This document shows, in pieces, positions 9,424-20,939 of a DNA stretch of 64,000 nucleotides. Origin of the DNA: Ixodes scapularis (taxonomy: Eukaryota; Arthropoda; Arachnida; Ixodida; Ixodidae); assembly GCF_016920785.2 (NCBI RefSeq), contig NW_024609846.1:78315816-78379815 (forward strand). The letters run 5' to 3'. How positions within the stretch are numbered: position 1 is the stretch's first letter; every line of letters starts with the position of its first letter. The position numbers were made by a program, and so were the translations under genes. The notes beneath the pieces were generated by a model that searched no databases, was not told the DNA's origin, and saw only the letters and a list, made by a program, of their open reading frames with translations.

Positions 9424-10375
9424 CAAGCAGTCTTGGGTAGTAACGCGTTACTCTAACTTCGTTACTTTTTTGGTAACCTGTAACTGTAACGTGTTCTTTT
9501 TTAAAAAAATGTAACTTGACACTGTAGTTATTACTCTTTCTCAGGTAACGATGAAAGTAACGACGTTACTTTTGTCGCTACTTTCCCGTTTTTTATGAAT
9601 AATATATCATTGAACGAGTACAATATTATCTATAGCTATCCCTCTCGCTTTTCACATTTTCTGTTCCTACGTTTCGAGTGCCAAGTTGGCCTTACACAAA
9701 ACTGTGAATACGTTCTTCCTCGCGAGTCATGGCCCGAATATAGCCACGTGTAGATGTGATGGAAAAAAAATCTAGTTATTTCTACGCACGCGCTTGTACT
9801 TCGTGACTAACCACTTACATCTTAGTATCTTGAAGCGCTACCTATGTTGCGGTTGTTCTTTTTTCTGCGCAAGCGCTTTTTAATCGGGTGAATCAACCGT
9901 AAAGCAACAATACACATGGAGGGCACTGCGAATGTTTTGTGCTTTGATTAGCGCCACTCTACTCCGGCGTGGTGTCAACAGTCGAGGCAAAATTTACTGC
10001 TGTTTGCGCGGGGTTTGCTCGTTGCTCTGGTTGCGCGGGGACTGTCCAGCAAGGGCAGGGACGTGTTCACCATCAAACGAGGGAAACTTTCAGACACTAA
10101 TTTCTAGAAGCAACTAATGCTAAGTTACAATATAAAGTAAAAAGTGTACTTCTTTTAAATTTTATGCAATAAAACTTGGTGAAAGGCGTTTTCTAGTTTT
10201 TCCTAAATTTTTCCTGTTATAGAAAAGTAACTGAATAGTAATTACTCTTTAGAAGTGACTGTAACTGTAACGAGTTACTCTTGTGTTGCGGTAACTTTAA
10301 CGGCAACTTCGCTACTTTCTTTCTAAAAGTAACTGGAACTGTAACGAATTACTTTTTAAAAGTAACCTGCCCAAG
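9424..10375. mobile_element. TIR element with GTAAC repeats (about 0.95 kb)
   Basis: The left end (CTTGGGTAGTAACGCG, about 9432) and right end (AAGTAACCTGCCCAAG, about 10359-10374) form imperfect inverted termini. Many GTAACTGTAAC / GTTACTTTTT subterminal repeats surround both ends. The interior has no transposase that I can recognise, so it appears non-autonomous. No clear target duplication was found. Confidence 0.55.
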
Positions 10376-10449
10376 ATTTCCTCCAAGATAGGCAGCTCGG
10401 CGTACGCGGACGGGACAACTGCGAACTTCCTCCCTGCCATTTGCACTTT

Positions 10450-10761
10450 TATATGCGGGGAAAGACTGAGGGAGAGGAGAAAATCAGACCGCTCGGGGAC
10501 CCTAGAGAGCCAAGCTCTGACTGGAATGAGTAGTGGGTAGACGCCAAGTTTGCCGCGTCTGTCTCTACTCATTGACCAAACGCGTTCGAACGCGAAAGCC
10601 AGACGCCGGCGTTTGGCGTTCGAACGCATTCGAATAGTGAGTAGGGACAAAGGCACAGCTATAGCTTGTCGTCTACCCAGTAATCATTCCAGCCACGGCT
10701 TGGCTTTCCGACGTCCCCGCGCGCTCTCGTTCCCTTCTCGCTCTCACTTTCTGCCCGTATA
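10450..10761. mobile_element. Foldback MITE (about 312 bp)
   Basis: Arms of about 95 bp are inverted copies: TATATGCGGGGAAAG on the left, CTTTCTGCCCGTATA on the right, with TGGGTAGACG/CGTCTACCCA inside. The centre holds a further palindrome (GCGTTCGAACGC). TA at both borders suggests a Tc1/mariner-type MITE. Confidence 0.65.
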
Positions 10762-10773
10762 GTTTCACATAAC

Positions 10774-10971
10774 ATGAGCACCTTTATTTGCGCACAAGCG
10801 AAGAGCACCACCCTGACCATGGACTTTTCCAAGAATGTTCCGGCTACCCAAATGATCAACGGCCGAGCATGCTCCGCCTACATATACGACCCCATTTATT
10901 ACCAGCAAGCTCAAAAGTTCGAGCCTGAAGAAGAAGACATTATTGAAGCAATTCAACTAAATTTCGTTTAG
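10774..10971 (+). CDS. Unrecognised short ORF (65 aa)
   Basis: Starts MSTFICAQAKSTTLTMDF and ends in an acidic stretch (EPEEEDIIEAIQLNFV). It is not low complexity and lies just after a MITE. No domain, splice site or poly(A) signal supports expression, and it may be a fragment of a transposase. Low confidence. Confidence 0.15.
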   Translation: MSTFICAQAKSTTLTMDFSKNVPATQMINGRACSAYIYDPIYYQQAQKFEPEEEDIIEAIQLNFV

Positions 10972-10979
10972 CCAACGGG

Positions 10980-12720
10980 CAAATGCACAATCCCGTATAG
11001 TGAGTAACTGGTAAATGAGTAGAAATTAAGAAGAAAAAAAACACTGCGTGCACGCATCAATAATGTTCTCGCGTCCCAGTCCGATTTATAATTATTTAAA
11101 GATATAATGCGTCTGTCACATTTTATAAGTTAGCGGGCGACATAGATTTTTTCTGTATTTTTATAATATGTTTACGGCTGCACCCGTTTTTGTACTAGTA
11201 TATATACGTCTGTATCATATAATATGTCTATATATGACAGACGACATACTCCAACACTAAATCTACCGCTCTCATAACGGAGTGTTTTTTTTTTTTAAAG
11301 TCAAAGTGCGAAAAAACAGCGCAAAAGACGGAAGACAAGTAGAAGGAGTACACCAAACTAGTCCTCTTGTTTTCTATAAGTGGCGGCGCAGCGATATTCA
11401 ATTGGAATGTTTTTTTTTTTCATTTTTTTTTTCACTTTGCACAAGCTCACTAGTGGGACTCAAGCATAACCGCACGCAAAGCCACTGGCCAAGAAACTCG
11501 TTTGTTGCGGTGTAATTTAAAGGACAAAAACGAGCGTTTTCATTCAATCTCGCCTTCGCGAAACTTGACGTCACTTGGGGATCGCAGTATACTCCAGTGA
11601 CGATATTTTAATGCGGCTCATAGATTTGACCCGAGCATCGAGTGGGCATTTGATTTTGGGCTTATGATAATCCATAGCTCGAGACGTATTCGATAGTAGT
11701 GGCCCGTGCCAAATCGCTGTAATGACGAAAGTAGACGAACCATAGCAATGTCTGGAACTCAGCGGGTGTCCTCTGCCTTGGCGGCATATAATCGGCTCCA
11801 GATCACGTGGTCACTTGTTCTGGCTGCGAGTTAAGGAAAAGAACGCCGCTCGTTTGTCTTTAATTTTTTCTGCGACTTCGATTGCGTGTGGTTAAATGCG
11901 AACCGGTGTTTCACAGGTCATTAACGTCAGCGGTGCATTCAAAGCGGTATTTGCGTAAAGTAGAAAAATCGTTGCATCGTCCCTTTAAGTACTTAAATTC
12001 AAATTTTGAGAACGAAAATATAAATGGAAATTAAATGAAAATGAAAACCTATTGTTTTCAATTTAAAATTGCAAATGCCTAAAGAGAAATAAGTATATGC
12101 TTAGAATTAAAACCTACTTCCATATTTTGCAATAAAAAAAATTATGAGAACTGCTTCAAATGCGCTGCGGAGGCTAATACAATGCGACGCAACGTATCCA
12201 AATTAATACAACCTTCCAAAATTTGAACCAGTATTTAGAGAAAACTGCAGAACTTCGCTATCGCCGGAGAATCAAGACAAAAGAGCAAGTTCGTTGTCGC
12301 CAATTATAAGCTGAAAGTATAATGAGATTCGAGAAGTAAAAATTGTGGTTTCGGCTGTGGGTCTTTAAACGACTGTGGTAACTTTCCAGGCGTAGGTTTT
12401 TGCCACTCTAAAGGCTGTTTCACACACAAGCGTTTGAGTGTGACTGACCGCTCTACAACCAGATTTTAAGCCACTTGTGACTGCTCACCATCGACTGCGC
12501 AGCAGGGCTGCCGGTCGTAAGCAGTCACAAGAGGCTGAAAAACCGGTTAGCGGCGCAGCCGGGCGTAAACAATCAGAAGCGACTTGAAAACCGGTTCTAC
12601 CGCAGTCAAACGCAAGTGTGTGAACCAGTCTTCGAGTGGCTGAAACGCGTCATTACCATACGCAGGTGTCCCACCCAAGGTCTGGAACGCATCTGGTTCA
12701 GCAACTAATCTAGCTCATCG
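10980..12720. other. Long non-genic stretch
   Basis: AT-rich with poly-T runs (about 11285-11298 and 11410-11432). At 12430-12660 there are repeated TGACTGCTCACC / AACCGGTT segments in both orientations. No gene, RNA gene or complete mobile element is recognised. Confidence 0.4.
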
Positions 12721-12749
12721 TGAACAGAGGTAGGTCGACGCGAACATTC

Positions 12750-13444
12750 GCCGGATTCTCGAGCAGTTCACCACTCTTCCTCGAGATTCAAGGAGTGCAA
12801 GAGACCAAGGCTCCGCGACTCCTACGGACGCATATTCCGATGAACAGCCTGCGACTCGGCGGAAAGGCGAAATGCGTCTACGTTGCCAGAAACCCCTGGC
12901 ACTGTTTGTTGCTTATCCAATTTTTATCTGATGAAGGATTTTCCGGCGTTCCACTTCGCCTATGGGAGTTCCGAAAATTCCCAGGACGTGTTTCTCGAGG
13001 GACAGTTTGGGTCCGGCGATTACTGCGACCACGTCGTCTCGGGTTTCAGACGCAAACAAAACGCGAATGCGCTTTTTTGTGACTTATAAAGAGATCCATA
13101 AGAACAAGGCCGACGTCGTTCTCAGGTTAGCCCACTTCTTGGGCGAAGGTTACGATGAAAGGTTGCAAAATAACGCAGAGCTTCTGGAACTTATTCTGGA
13201 AAAGAGCAGCGTTGAATATATGAGGATTTTCTTGCAAACCAAAGAGGATGAAATATCGCAATTGATTGGGCACCGTGCGGCTTCAATAAATGTGTTTGCC
13301 GAGGTAAGCAATGCGAGGGAAACGGCGAAACGCCAATGCGTTCGCAAGAGGGCATACAATGCGCTAAGGCTTGGAGTCTTCGGGTATTTCGGAAAAATGC
13401 TCCTTGAAAGGAATGTCCGAGAATATGTCAACTATACTCGGTGA
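12750..13444 (+). pseudogene. Cytosolic sulfotransferase (SULT-like) pseudogene
   Basis: Three frames read in succession give a sulfotransferase C-terminal two thirds. The first has RLLRTHIPMNSL and KAKCVYVARNPWHC, the core around the 3'-phosphate-binding region. The second has DFPAFHFAYGSSENSQDV and GDYCDHVVSGF. The third has FFVTYKEIHKN, ADVVLRLAHFLGEGY and EKSSVEYM, then a degenerate VRKRAY in place of the usual RKG..GDW segment. Frame changes fall near 12905-12915 and in a T6 run at about 13072-13077. The N-terminal PAPS-binding loop is missing. No introns are visible over this part. Family members transfer sulfonate from PAPS to small alcohols or amines; this copy should be inactive. Confidence 0.75.
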
Positions 13445-13449
13445 CAACC

Positions 13450-13557
13450 TTTCTTGGCAATGCAGTGGAGGGTACAGGCGCGCGCTCCCTCTCGCATTTT
13501 GAGCGCTGATTAAGGCTGTGCGCGAGCTCTCCTCCTCTCCACTGCATTGCCAAGAAA
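13450..13557. mobile_element. Short foldback element (108 bp)
   Basis: Perfect inverted ends TTTCTTGGCAATGCAGTGG and CCACTGCATTGCCAAGAAA, right after the pseudogene stop. A GCAGTGGAGGGTACG-like motif also occurs at 7552-7572. Confidence 0.6.
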
Positions 13558-13559
13558 AT

Positions 13560-14100
13560 GTATCTTGGGGTCTAGTGCTCTCTGGAGAAAAGAATTAGAT
13601 TGCGTCCCAGGCGGAAGGGAAACGTTTCACGTGACGACTCCTTGTAAGAACGAGCTGCCATTGCCTGACTTAACAAACTGACACGGACTACAACTTCTAA
13701 ATCAGGAGACGGAAACATATCACCCTTTTAGTAAGAACCTTCACCGCTAAATGAACAGCGAAACCGATCAGTCGACTGTCTTCCTGAGTCACGTCTAAAG
13801 AAGCTATTCATCATGTTTAACACTTATGTCGTGTGCGCCAGCAAAACCACTGTTCATTATGGTTCACTTTGAGGCACATAAGGTTGTTGCGGTGTAAACA
13901 GGAAGATCTGAGTTTTGGTACATATAGACCAACTAAGCTCTTTGACGTGACATCACTGCAGTGGCGCTGCTGGTGGCACTGCGCATGCGCAGCGCCTTGC
14001 TTCTACCGGATCTGGTTCCTGCACAAGCGCTGTGTGGGCAATCAAGGGGTTGTTTTGTGAACGCAGTGTTGGTGTATACGGTAAATAAAATGAGCGCGAA
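13560..14100. other. Non-genic stretch
   Basis: No domain is recognised. Two overlapping ORFs (13833-14060, 13961-14149) are unremarkable. Confidence 0.3.
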
Positions 14101-14104
14101 TTAC

Positions 14105-14290
14105 TGCCTCAAGGTATTCAAAAGTAATGTCAAAGTAATTTTAAAGTAATCTCATTACTTTTGGAAAATAATTGTAATGCAATGTTATTACCTTTAGTCT
14201 GCACTAATTCGCAACGTAATTTAATTACATTTTTGCAGTTTCCAGAAAAGTAATTAGTAATGTAATTTAATTACTTTTTGAAAGTAATTG
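14105..14290. repeat. AAAGTAATTTAATTAC subterminal-type repeats
   Basis: Dense direct and inverted copies of AAAGTAAT / ATTACTTT, the same style as 1330-1530, 2800-2965 and the ends of the 9.4 kb element. Confidence 0.5.
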
Positions 14291-15117
14291 TGTTATCTCT
14301 GCTCAGCATATTGCCCAGCACCTCTTGGAAAATGTCAGTGGGTGCTCAAGCCCCCATCGCCCCCCCTTGGATACCGGGGTCCTTCAGGAGGACAATCGAA
14401 GAAGCTTTTTCGGAGTTTAAAACAAATGAAAAACTTGAGAGCCCCAATTACAGTAACGCGCAGGAGGAAGAGAGAGCCGAAACAATGGGAAATGCTATAG
14501 AAGAATCGGACAGAGCGGAAAGTAAGATTTCAGCAGGAACAGCAACGGGTCCAGGTGGCATTCCAATCACACTAAAAAAGGCCCTAGGTAAAGCAAGCAA
14601 ATGAAAGCTAAAACAGGTGATAGATAAAATAATTTAAGGGGGAGGTACCCAATGATTGGAAGCTAAGTAAGCTGAGACTAATATATAAAGGCAAAGGTAA
14701 TAAAGATAACATTAAATCATGTCGCTCACTAACAGTAACTTCAGTCACATACAGGCTAGCTATGCAGAGAGTGAAAAGAAGAACAGACTAGGCAGAAAGC
14801 CCGGAGATTCTGAGTGAGCTAGAAAAAGTTTTCGAATAAACAGCAGGCTTGAAGATAACTAATTTATAGCCACCTAGAGCATAGAAATAGCAGCGACAAA
14901 CCGTAGACCATTATGGATAGCATTTTTAGACAATAAAAGGGCATACGACAATGTGAGTCCCGCAAAACTCTTGAAAATTTTGAGGAGGTATAAGCAAGAT
15001 GCACAATTATATTCTTGCAAGAGGTGTATACAAATAATAAGGTGGTTATAAAGTCGAAGGCAGGAACTGCAGAACCTGCAGCAATAGAAAGAGGGCGACA
15101 GGGATGTCTTCTGTCAC

Positions 15118-15325
15118 CAGGGGCGTAGCTAGAGGGGGGGGGGGGGGCGTTTAGGGCTTACGGAACTTCAGCTCCCCCCCGTTCCACCCGAAATCCAGCC
15201 GACCTTATAGTATACACGTGCATATTGACCCCTCTCCCCTCTCTACACCCCAAGTCATGGACATCCACCCGCCTCAGCACCCCCCCCCCCCCCCCCCCCG
15301 AAAAAAATTCCTGGCTACACCATTG
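15118..15325. mobile_element. hAT-type MITE (CAGGGGCGTAGC family)
   Basis: Ends read CAGGGGCGTAGCTAG and CTGGCTACACCATTG, with G/C homopolymers inside. The 8-bp flanks TCTGTCAC and CCTCTCAC (two differences) are the target duplication. Removing element and one copy restores the LINE frame as LLSPLLLMVYLSELE, which proves insertion. A second member lies at 48065-48240. Confidence 0.85.
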
Positions 15326-15748
15326 CCTCTCACCACTGCTCTTAATGGTATATCTGAGTGAATTGGAAAAAAAGGTTAGAACAGGGCGATTTGGGATTTG
15401 ATGTGACATATATGAAGAGAGGGAGTAAAGTAAACCAAGTCGTACCTGGGTTGATGTATGCAGACATCGTACTTATAGCAGATAACCGGGATACATTAGA
15501 CAAACTAATTGGTACACCTGAAGGGGAGAGCGACAAGCTTGGTCTGAATTTCAGTAGAGAAAAATCTTGAGTAATGTTTTTTAATGACGAAAAGGGGGAC
15601 CCGCTGAGAATTCAGAGCTTTGAAATAGACTATGCAGATAAGTACAAATATCTGGGGGTCTGGGTGGAACACGGAAAGAAATATTTAGAGGAACATGAGG
15701 AAAATATAATTTAAAAAATGAAAGACGTTAACACCCTGTAACGCCGAA

Positions 15749-16232
15749 TTAGAGCGCAGCTCTTGAGGAGGAGGAGGAGGAGGAGGGGTACTGAGGGGAG
15801 GGTATTCCCCTCCTCCTTCCTCCTCACCTCCTGATCTTCCCTGCCACTCTTCCTCCCTCCTCTTCCTTCTCCTCCTCCTCGTCCTCCTTTCCTCCCCCTC
15901 CTCCCTGCAACCCTCAAGCTCCCTTCCTCCCCTCCTCCCCCTCACTCCCCTCCTCATCCTCCTCCCCTGTTCCCTTCTCCTCTTCCCCTCCTCCTCCCTC
16001 TTCCTCCCCTTCCTTTCTTCTTCCTCCTCCTCCCCCTCCCCTTTCCCTCCTCTCCATCCTCCTCCCCTCCCCCTCGCCCTCCTCCCCTCCTCTCCCCCTC
16101 GTCCTCCTCCCCCTCCTCCCCCCCGCGCGTTGCATTATGATATTTCCCATAATGCACCGCGCTTACACCGACGCCGACGACGACGCCGACGCCGCTCAAG
16201 CTGGAAACGGGCGCCTAAGAGCTGCGCTCTAA
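15749..16232. mobile_element. TIR repeat carrying a long polypyrimidine tract
   Basis: Inverted ends TTAGAGCGCAGCTCTT (15749) and AAGAGCTGCGCTCTAA (16217-16232). Between them about 35 bp of (GAG)n is followed by roughly 320 bp of almost pure CCT/CTC sequence (about 15805-16122), then a short GC-rich tail with GACGCCGACG repeats. The Glu/Gly/Arg-rich ORFs on the minus strand are artefacts of this tract. It interrupts the LINE between EEHEENI and the MKHRALWNF segment. Confidence 0.75.
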
Positions 16233-16559
16233 AAAGCGAAAAGAAATTCGTCTAATATGAAACATAGGGCACTATGGAATTTTAAAAGTTATACAGTAGT
16301 TCGGGGCATTTGGAAAGGAATCGTGGTGCCAGGTTTGTCCTTCGGTAGTGCGGTGCTGTGCATGCGACCAGAGGTTCAGACAAGCTTGGAGGTCAGACAG
16401 AGAGGTGTAGGCAAGTTGGCACTGGGTGCGCATGGGAACACGCCAAATGAAGTTGTACAAGGGGACATGGGAGTAGAGAGTAGAGAGGCTATCAGCAAAT
16501 TAGAATTCGATCAAATGCTAACAAAAATGGAGGACACACGATGGCCGTACAAAAATGTC

Positions 16560-17085
16560 AGATCGGAGCGGTTCCAGTTCGAAACCGCCCGGAGCCGCGC
16601 GGTTCTAAACTTGTGTACAGTTGAGATCCGCGCGGATCTGATCTGTTACCGCGCGGTTTTGGGTATAACCAGTCGGATCCACTGAGACGCAACGCACTGG
16701 AACCGCACGGTGATGGGTGGATCCGATGCGTTCTCCTTGGTTCCAGATAGGGTTTGCTCCCAGCCAGCGGATGCGCACATCTGTGTCTGATGGAAGACGG
16801 GGGGGGGGGGGGGGGGGGGGGGGGACTTCCGTCGACCCCCCCCCCCCCCCCCCAATCCTCCTCCAGTCACGCATATGTGCGAGGTCGTCGCGATTTCAGA
16901 CCCGGGTGCACCGCCTGGGTCTGAAATTGGGGCACCGATTGGTACCGCGCGGTACCAGTGGCTCTGCAGAACCACTGGAACCAGCCGGTTCCGCCTGGAC
17001 CTGAAATTGGGGCACTGGTTTGCGTCCCGCCTGGGACTGGGTGGTTCAAGGCGCTATACAAACTGGTGCCCCAATTTTTGATCCA
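16560..17085. mobile_element. GC-rich insertion in the LINE
   Basis: LINE sequence stops after RWPYKNV and resumes near 17100. The insert has repeated GGTTCCAG/CTGGAACC, CTGAAATTGGGGCAC and CCGCGCGGT motifs in both orientations. A G-run (about 16800-16824) is followed by a C-run (about 16837-16852). It looks like a non-autonomous DNA element with internal repeats; exact ends are not resolved. Confidence 0.5.
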
Positions 17086-17880
17086 GGAAAACCGGCATTT
17101 TTCATTCCGGCCTGTATCTGAAATTTTCGTACGGGTGGGCGAGGAAGGTGTACAGGTATTTATATATGAAGAGTTTAAATACAAAATGGACGAACCGAAC
17201 GAGCTATAATTTAAATATCTGCTGACTAGGGAGGATATTGCGCGGAACAGAACGGTAGAAAAGGGAGTAAATGAAGCCAAAAGGAAAATGTGGAGGGAAT
17301 GGATGCAAGGAAAATCAGCTTTAAAGGTAAACATAAGCAGGAAATAAGAATAGAAGAGGTTTTTGATAATCACGGGGTAGTTCACTACTATTTCAGACTA
17401 GAACGGGGGTTCTAAGAACCAAAACCGTACAGGGCTAAATTCGAGTAAATGGACACATTATGTGGCATATGCCAAAATGAGAACGAAACGATGGAGCATC
17501 TGGTTTTAGAATGTACGGGGCTTCGTCCTGTTTCCCCGGAGGGGTCAGTGGATTTGGCGGGAGCGCTCGGGTTTGCGGACGAGGATGGAAGAATGGAGGA
17601 AAATATTTCTACGATCACAAAGACGAGATTGGAAAACTGGTTGATACAGTCTAGAGAAAATGAAACAAGGACGAACAATTAGCACAGCTGGGGGACAGGA
17701 GGGACAGAGGAATACTGGGACACCCTCCCGCGTGGCTCCGGCCCAAAGTCTCACATCTGTCCTCCAGTGGGTCTGGTTCAAGGAGGAACACCGACGAGGT
17801 TGACCAGAGGAAAATTGGCAGCCCCCTCGCCCGGGGGAGGAAGCGGAGGGCGTTGTTTATTTATTTTTTATTAATGCCAA

Positions 17881-18550
17881 AGCAATAACTGTCTCGTGGA
17901 GCGAGCTGACGTCATCAGTTTGAAACGCGAAAACGGCTCCTGGTTTCCGCGATCCCAAAGGAGCGAATCGCCTTTGGTTCCATTGGCTGGCGCGTGTCGA
18001 CGGCGCTCCCATTGGCCGCTGCGCCATGGCCTTCAAGATTTTGAAGCGCGCGTGCGCTAGTACGCAGCAGACGACAAAGGGAACGGACGAGCGACTTGCA
18101 TGCTTTCGCATTCACAACTCATAAAAAATGCTTAGGTGTACCTTGAGCTTTTTTTTTCTTTTTTTTTTTTAAGTTCTCCACCTGCCCGGTGATAGTTGCA
18201 GGGGGGTAAAGTGAGAAGAATATTTAGTATAAGACAGAAAAAAAGGTCAATTTTTTTAATTGAATAATTAAAGGCTAAGTGACGCAAACTACCGCCCGGT
18301 ATAACGAAAACAGCCAATATTTATTTATCCATTGAGCCAACACTCGAAACCGAAACCGAAATTGTTTAAAATTTCCAGATTGAATTGTGTGGAAGTGTGC
18401 TTTCGTGTATCCATGGTCCTCTATGAGGCACGTGGTGATTCCATCTGTCCACAATCCGCGTGGGGACAAAGCAAACACACTAGCGGCACAGAAAATGGGC
18501 AAGGGTATAGAGCACGAGCCCTTAGCACCCTTAGCAGTTCATTCTAGTGC
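17881..18550. other. Non-genic stretch
   Basis: Follows the LINE tail (TTTATTTATTTTTTATTAATG at about 17856). Nothing coding is recognised; poly-T runs near 18150-18170. Confidence 0.3.
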
Positions 18551-18554
18551 ACGA

Positions 18555-18892
18555 TCCCATGGCTTCGGCCTCGCGTGCGTAGCTTTCGTTTTGCTCCAAG
18601 TAGGTAAAAAGCTGATCTTTCACCCTTGCTCCAAAAGTCTGCGACATGCGTGTCAAGGCGGACACCCAACACTTGATCTGGAAATGTCGGAAACATCAAG
18701 GCATAAGAATAAAATATATACCCCAAGACGTGGACTCTCGTGAAGACTGGAGTCACCCTCCTGGGAAGGAAGACAAACAACGAAAGATTCTATGAAGCCT
18801 CCAAAGTAGATTCCATGTGCCCTCCCCAATCTCACTCCTTCTTTTTTTTCGCTAATAAATTGCATTTTAAATCTAATCTAATCTAATCCAAG
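18555..18892 (+). mobile_element. 5'-truncated LINE 3' end with (ATCTA)n tail
   Basis: A plus-strand frame at 18640-18800 reads like the C-terminal knuckle of a LINE polyprotein (ADTQHLIWKCRKHQG). It is followed by poly-T, AATAAA (18854-18859) and an ATCTAATCTAATCTAATC tail. Short tandem tails of this type mark LINE 3' ends. Confidence 0.55.
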
Positions 18893-19034
18893 TAAGTGTA
18901 AAATAAAGCGTAGTTCTGCTTTTGGAATATTTCCAGAGCACAAAATGTTTCCAAAACTTTTTAAACTTTCGTTGTAACCTCCTGGCAATAACAGCTAAAA
19001 TGCAAAATAAGTTTTAATTCCAAATAGTATTGAC

Positions 19035-20790
19035 CCCGTAAGTGATGACGTCACAACATGGCGTCTGGGTCCAAACAAACCGTTGCTAGGGACGTTGCTA
19101 TGGACTAATGCATGGAGACTCCACACGAGGCAGAATTTTCGCTTACAAGTTAGTAAATAATTTTTTGTAAGCAACCTAACTTCTTGATATCTAATTATGA
19201 AAATGTTATTGTCACCTCAGCATCGTATTTCAACAATAAAAGCCATTTCTGAAGTATTCCACTCCGCTTTGCTTTGGTAGCAGACGACACGAGACTTGCC
19301 GGCTTCTGTTGCAGCGGGCGTCTTCATTGAATTGCGTCGGTAAACGAGCAACCCAAGCAAGTGCATAGCCATGGCCGCAGAGGCCTCCGCAATGTGCATT
19401 TTTTTCTGTGAAGAACCCAGCTTAGTTCAGAGGAGCGAAAATTCCGTAAAATCAAACCACGTCAGGCAGATCAGTTACGACGACGACCTGAAGTGCATTA
19501 CCGGCGTAGTGCAGGCCAGCATGAGAAACAAATCGTACGCCGTCGAGGAAAGTCGCTTGTTAACATTATTATTATTGGGGTTGTCAGGTCATTAAAAAAT
19601 TGCATGTCTATCGCAATTTCGCTTTCTTTTTTTTTTTTCTTGTATACATTAAATTTAGTGGATGTGTTCTGTCAATGAAGATCTCCATCGAACCCACGAT
19701 GAGAGTACAATCTGTAATAACTCACCTTATGTTTTTTATCCAGTTCTTTCGCGTTTTGGGGTTTTGCGGAAATCTGAAGAAACTGCAAGAATCTTTCTCC
19801 ACACGATGGTTACAACCAGATACGAAGCACCGTCCCATAGCGCGAGTCCGCAAACAAAATTTATAATCTACCGATCGCCTGAACTGCTTTTCTCACGGCT
19901 GCATTGCGATCTTTTAGCAGTCGATCATCTCGATCGACGCCCGGACTTTCGATACACCATATTTTGCATCGCACCCCACTATGAATTCTTATAAGTATCT
20001 GAAGCTCATTATATTTCAAAGAAATGCAATATCAGAATATCGTCTTTATTCACCCGATCCAGACGCCGGCGCCGGCGTTTTTCTTGCATTCGTCGTCTGC
20101 TGCAGGCATCTTGAGGACCGAAAGTTGCAGTCGTAAATATTTCAGAAACAAGCGATTACCGGCACCACTTCTGTCAAGACATATATGATATTCAAACTTT
20201 CCATATCTGTGATTTTTAGAAGTTTAAATCCTACTCCCGATTTTTGAACGGTCGGGTTTTCGTAGCGGCCGCGGTTCGAGTTCGACCAGGTTCGACTTTT
20301 TCGACCTTTCAGTGGAAAGTTCGTCGAACCTTGTATTGAGGTTCGACTCGTGCGCGCATGCGCGACAGGCTGGCCAGTTGGCTTCGGATTGGATGGTAAT
20401 GGCTAAGAGATGAATTAAGTGCAGCGCTGATCGGCTATTTCAGTCAATACAGTACTAAAATTTAAGTTATTAACTTCTTCAGTGAATAGAATTAGTTTCT
20501 TTTAATTGCAGTTGTTCACACAATAAAATAGCCCTTTGCATAAAAAAAGAAATTCTCCAAACCTAGACATGCTTGTATCAAGGTCTGGCCACACTGTCCA
20601 CAAAGTCGAACCGGTCGAATCTGGTGAAAAGTTCGAAGGTTCGTCGACCGGTTCGACCCAGTCGAACCCCGAAAGTTCGACCAAAAAATCTGGTTCGACA
20701 AAAGTTCGCGACACCCCTACACATGTATTTGTCCAAAACAACGACCCTAGCAACGGTTTCTTTGAACCCATGACGTCACACTTACGGAGT
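19035..20790. mobile_element. TIR element (about 1.75 kb) ending 190 bp upstream of RPS6
   Basis: A left segment with CCGTAAGTGATGACGTCA and CCGTTGCTAGGGACGTTG is matched in inverse orientation at 20735-20790 (CAACGACCCTAGCAACGG and TGACGTCACACTTACGG), about 60 bp per arm. The interior includes the ORF at 19371 and, at 20265-20735, a patch packed with GGTTCGAC/GTCGAACC motifs ending GTTCGCGACACCCCTA, which resembles a hAT terminus. Confidence 0.6.
19371..19595 (+). CDS. Unrecognised ORF (74 aa) inside the TIR element
   Basis: Starts at an ATG in good context (AGCCATGGC). Reads MAAEASAMCIFFCEEPSL, then a polar stretch with YDDDLKCITGVVQASM. It is not low complexity. The last residues after AVEESR are hydrophobic and may be intron read-through. 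It may be an exon of the element's transposase or a captured exon; no family is recognised. Confidence 0.25.
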   Translation: MAAEASAMCIFFCEEPSLVQRSENSVKSNHVRQISYDDDLKCITGVVQASMRNKSYAVEESRLLTLLLLGLSGH

Positions 20791-20939
20791 CAATTATAAT
20801 TTTATTGTATTTTTTTATATTGTATGAATAGTTTTGGGCATTGTTAACGAGGTAGGGCGTTATTTATAAATAAAATTGCAAAAATTTCCGTCGCCAAACT
20901 CGAAATTTAATAACCACATACGTTTGCTAGCGCCCTCTA

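Larger units (their letters stand above)
14405..17880 (+). mobile_element. Second LINE (5'-truncated, dead), broken by three insertions
   Basis: Plus-strand reverse-transcriptase blocks appear in order. ATGPGGIPITLKKALG lies at about 14545, LDNKRAYDNVSPAKLL (motif A) at about 14930 and AAIERGRQGCLLSP (motif B) at 15080-15117. PGLMYADIVLIADN (motif C) lies at about 15448-15490 and YKYLGVWVEHGKKYL at about 15640. The connection region IWKGIVVPGLSFGSAVLC and LALGAHGNTPNEVVQGDMG follow at 16300-16480. A C-terminal knuckle C-X2-C-X8-H-X4-C (LCGICQNENETMEHLVLEC) lies at 17457-17516, and the frame ends at 17682. It is cut by insertions at 15118-15325, 15749-16232 and about 16560-17085. Stops show it is dead. 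The transcript would have primed itself at nicked target DNA. Confidence 0.85.

Noticed and set aside
15685..16199. Glu/Gly/Arg-rich minus-strand ORFs
   Set aside because: Direct translation of the GAG/CCT tract; no protein-coding signal.
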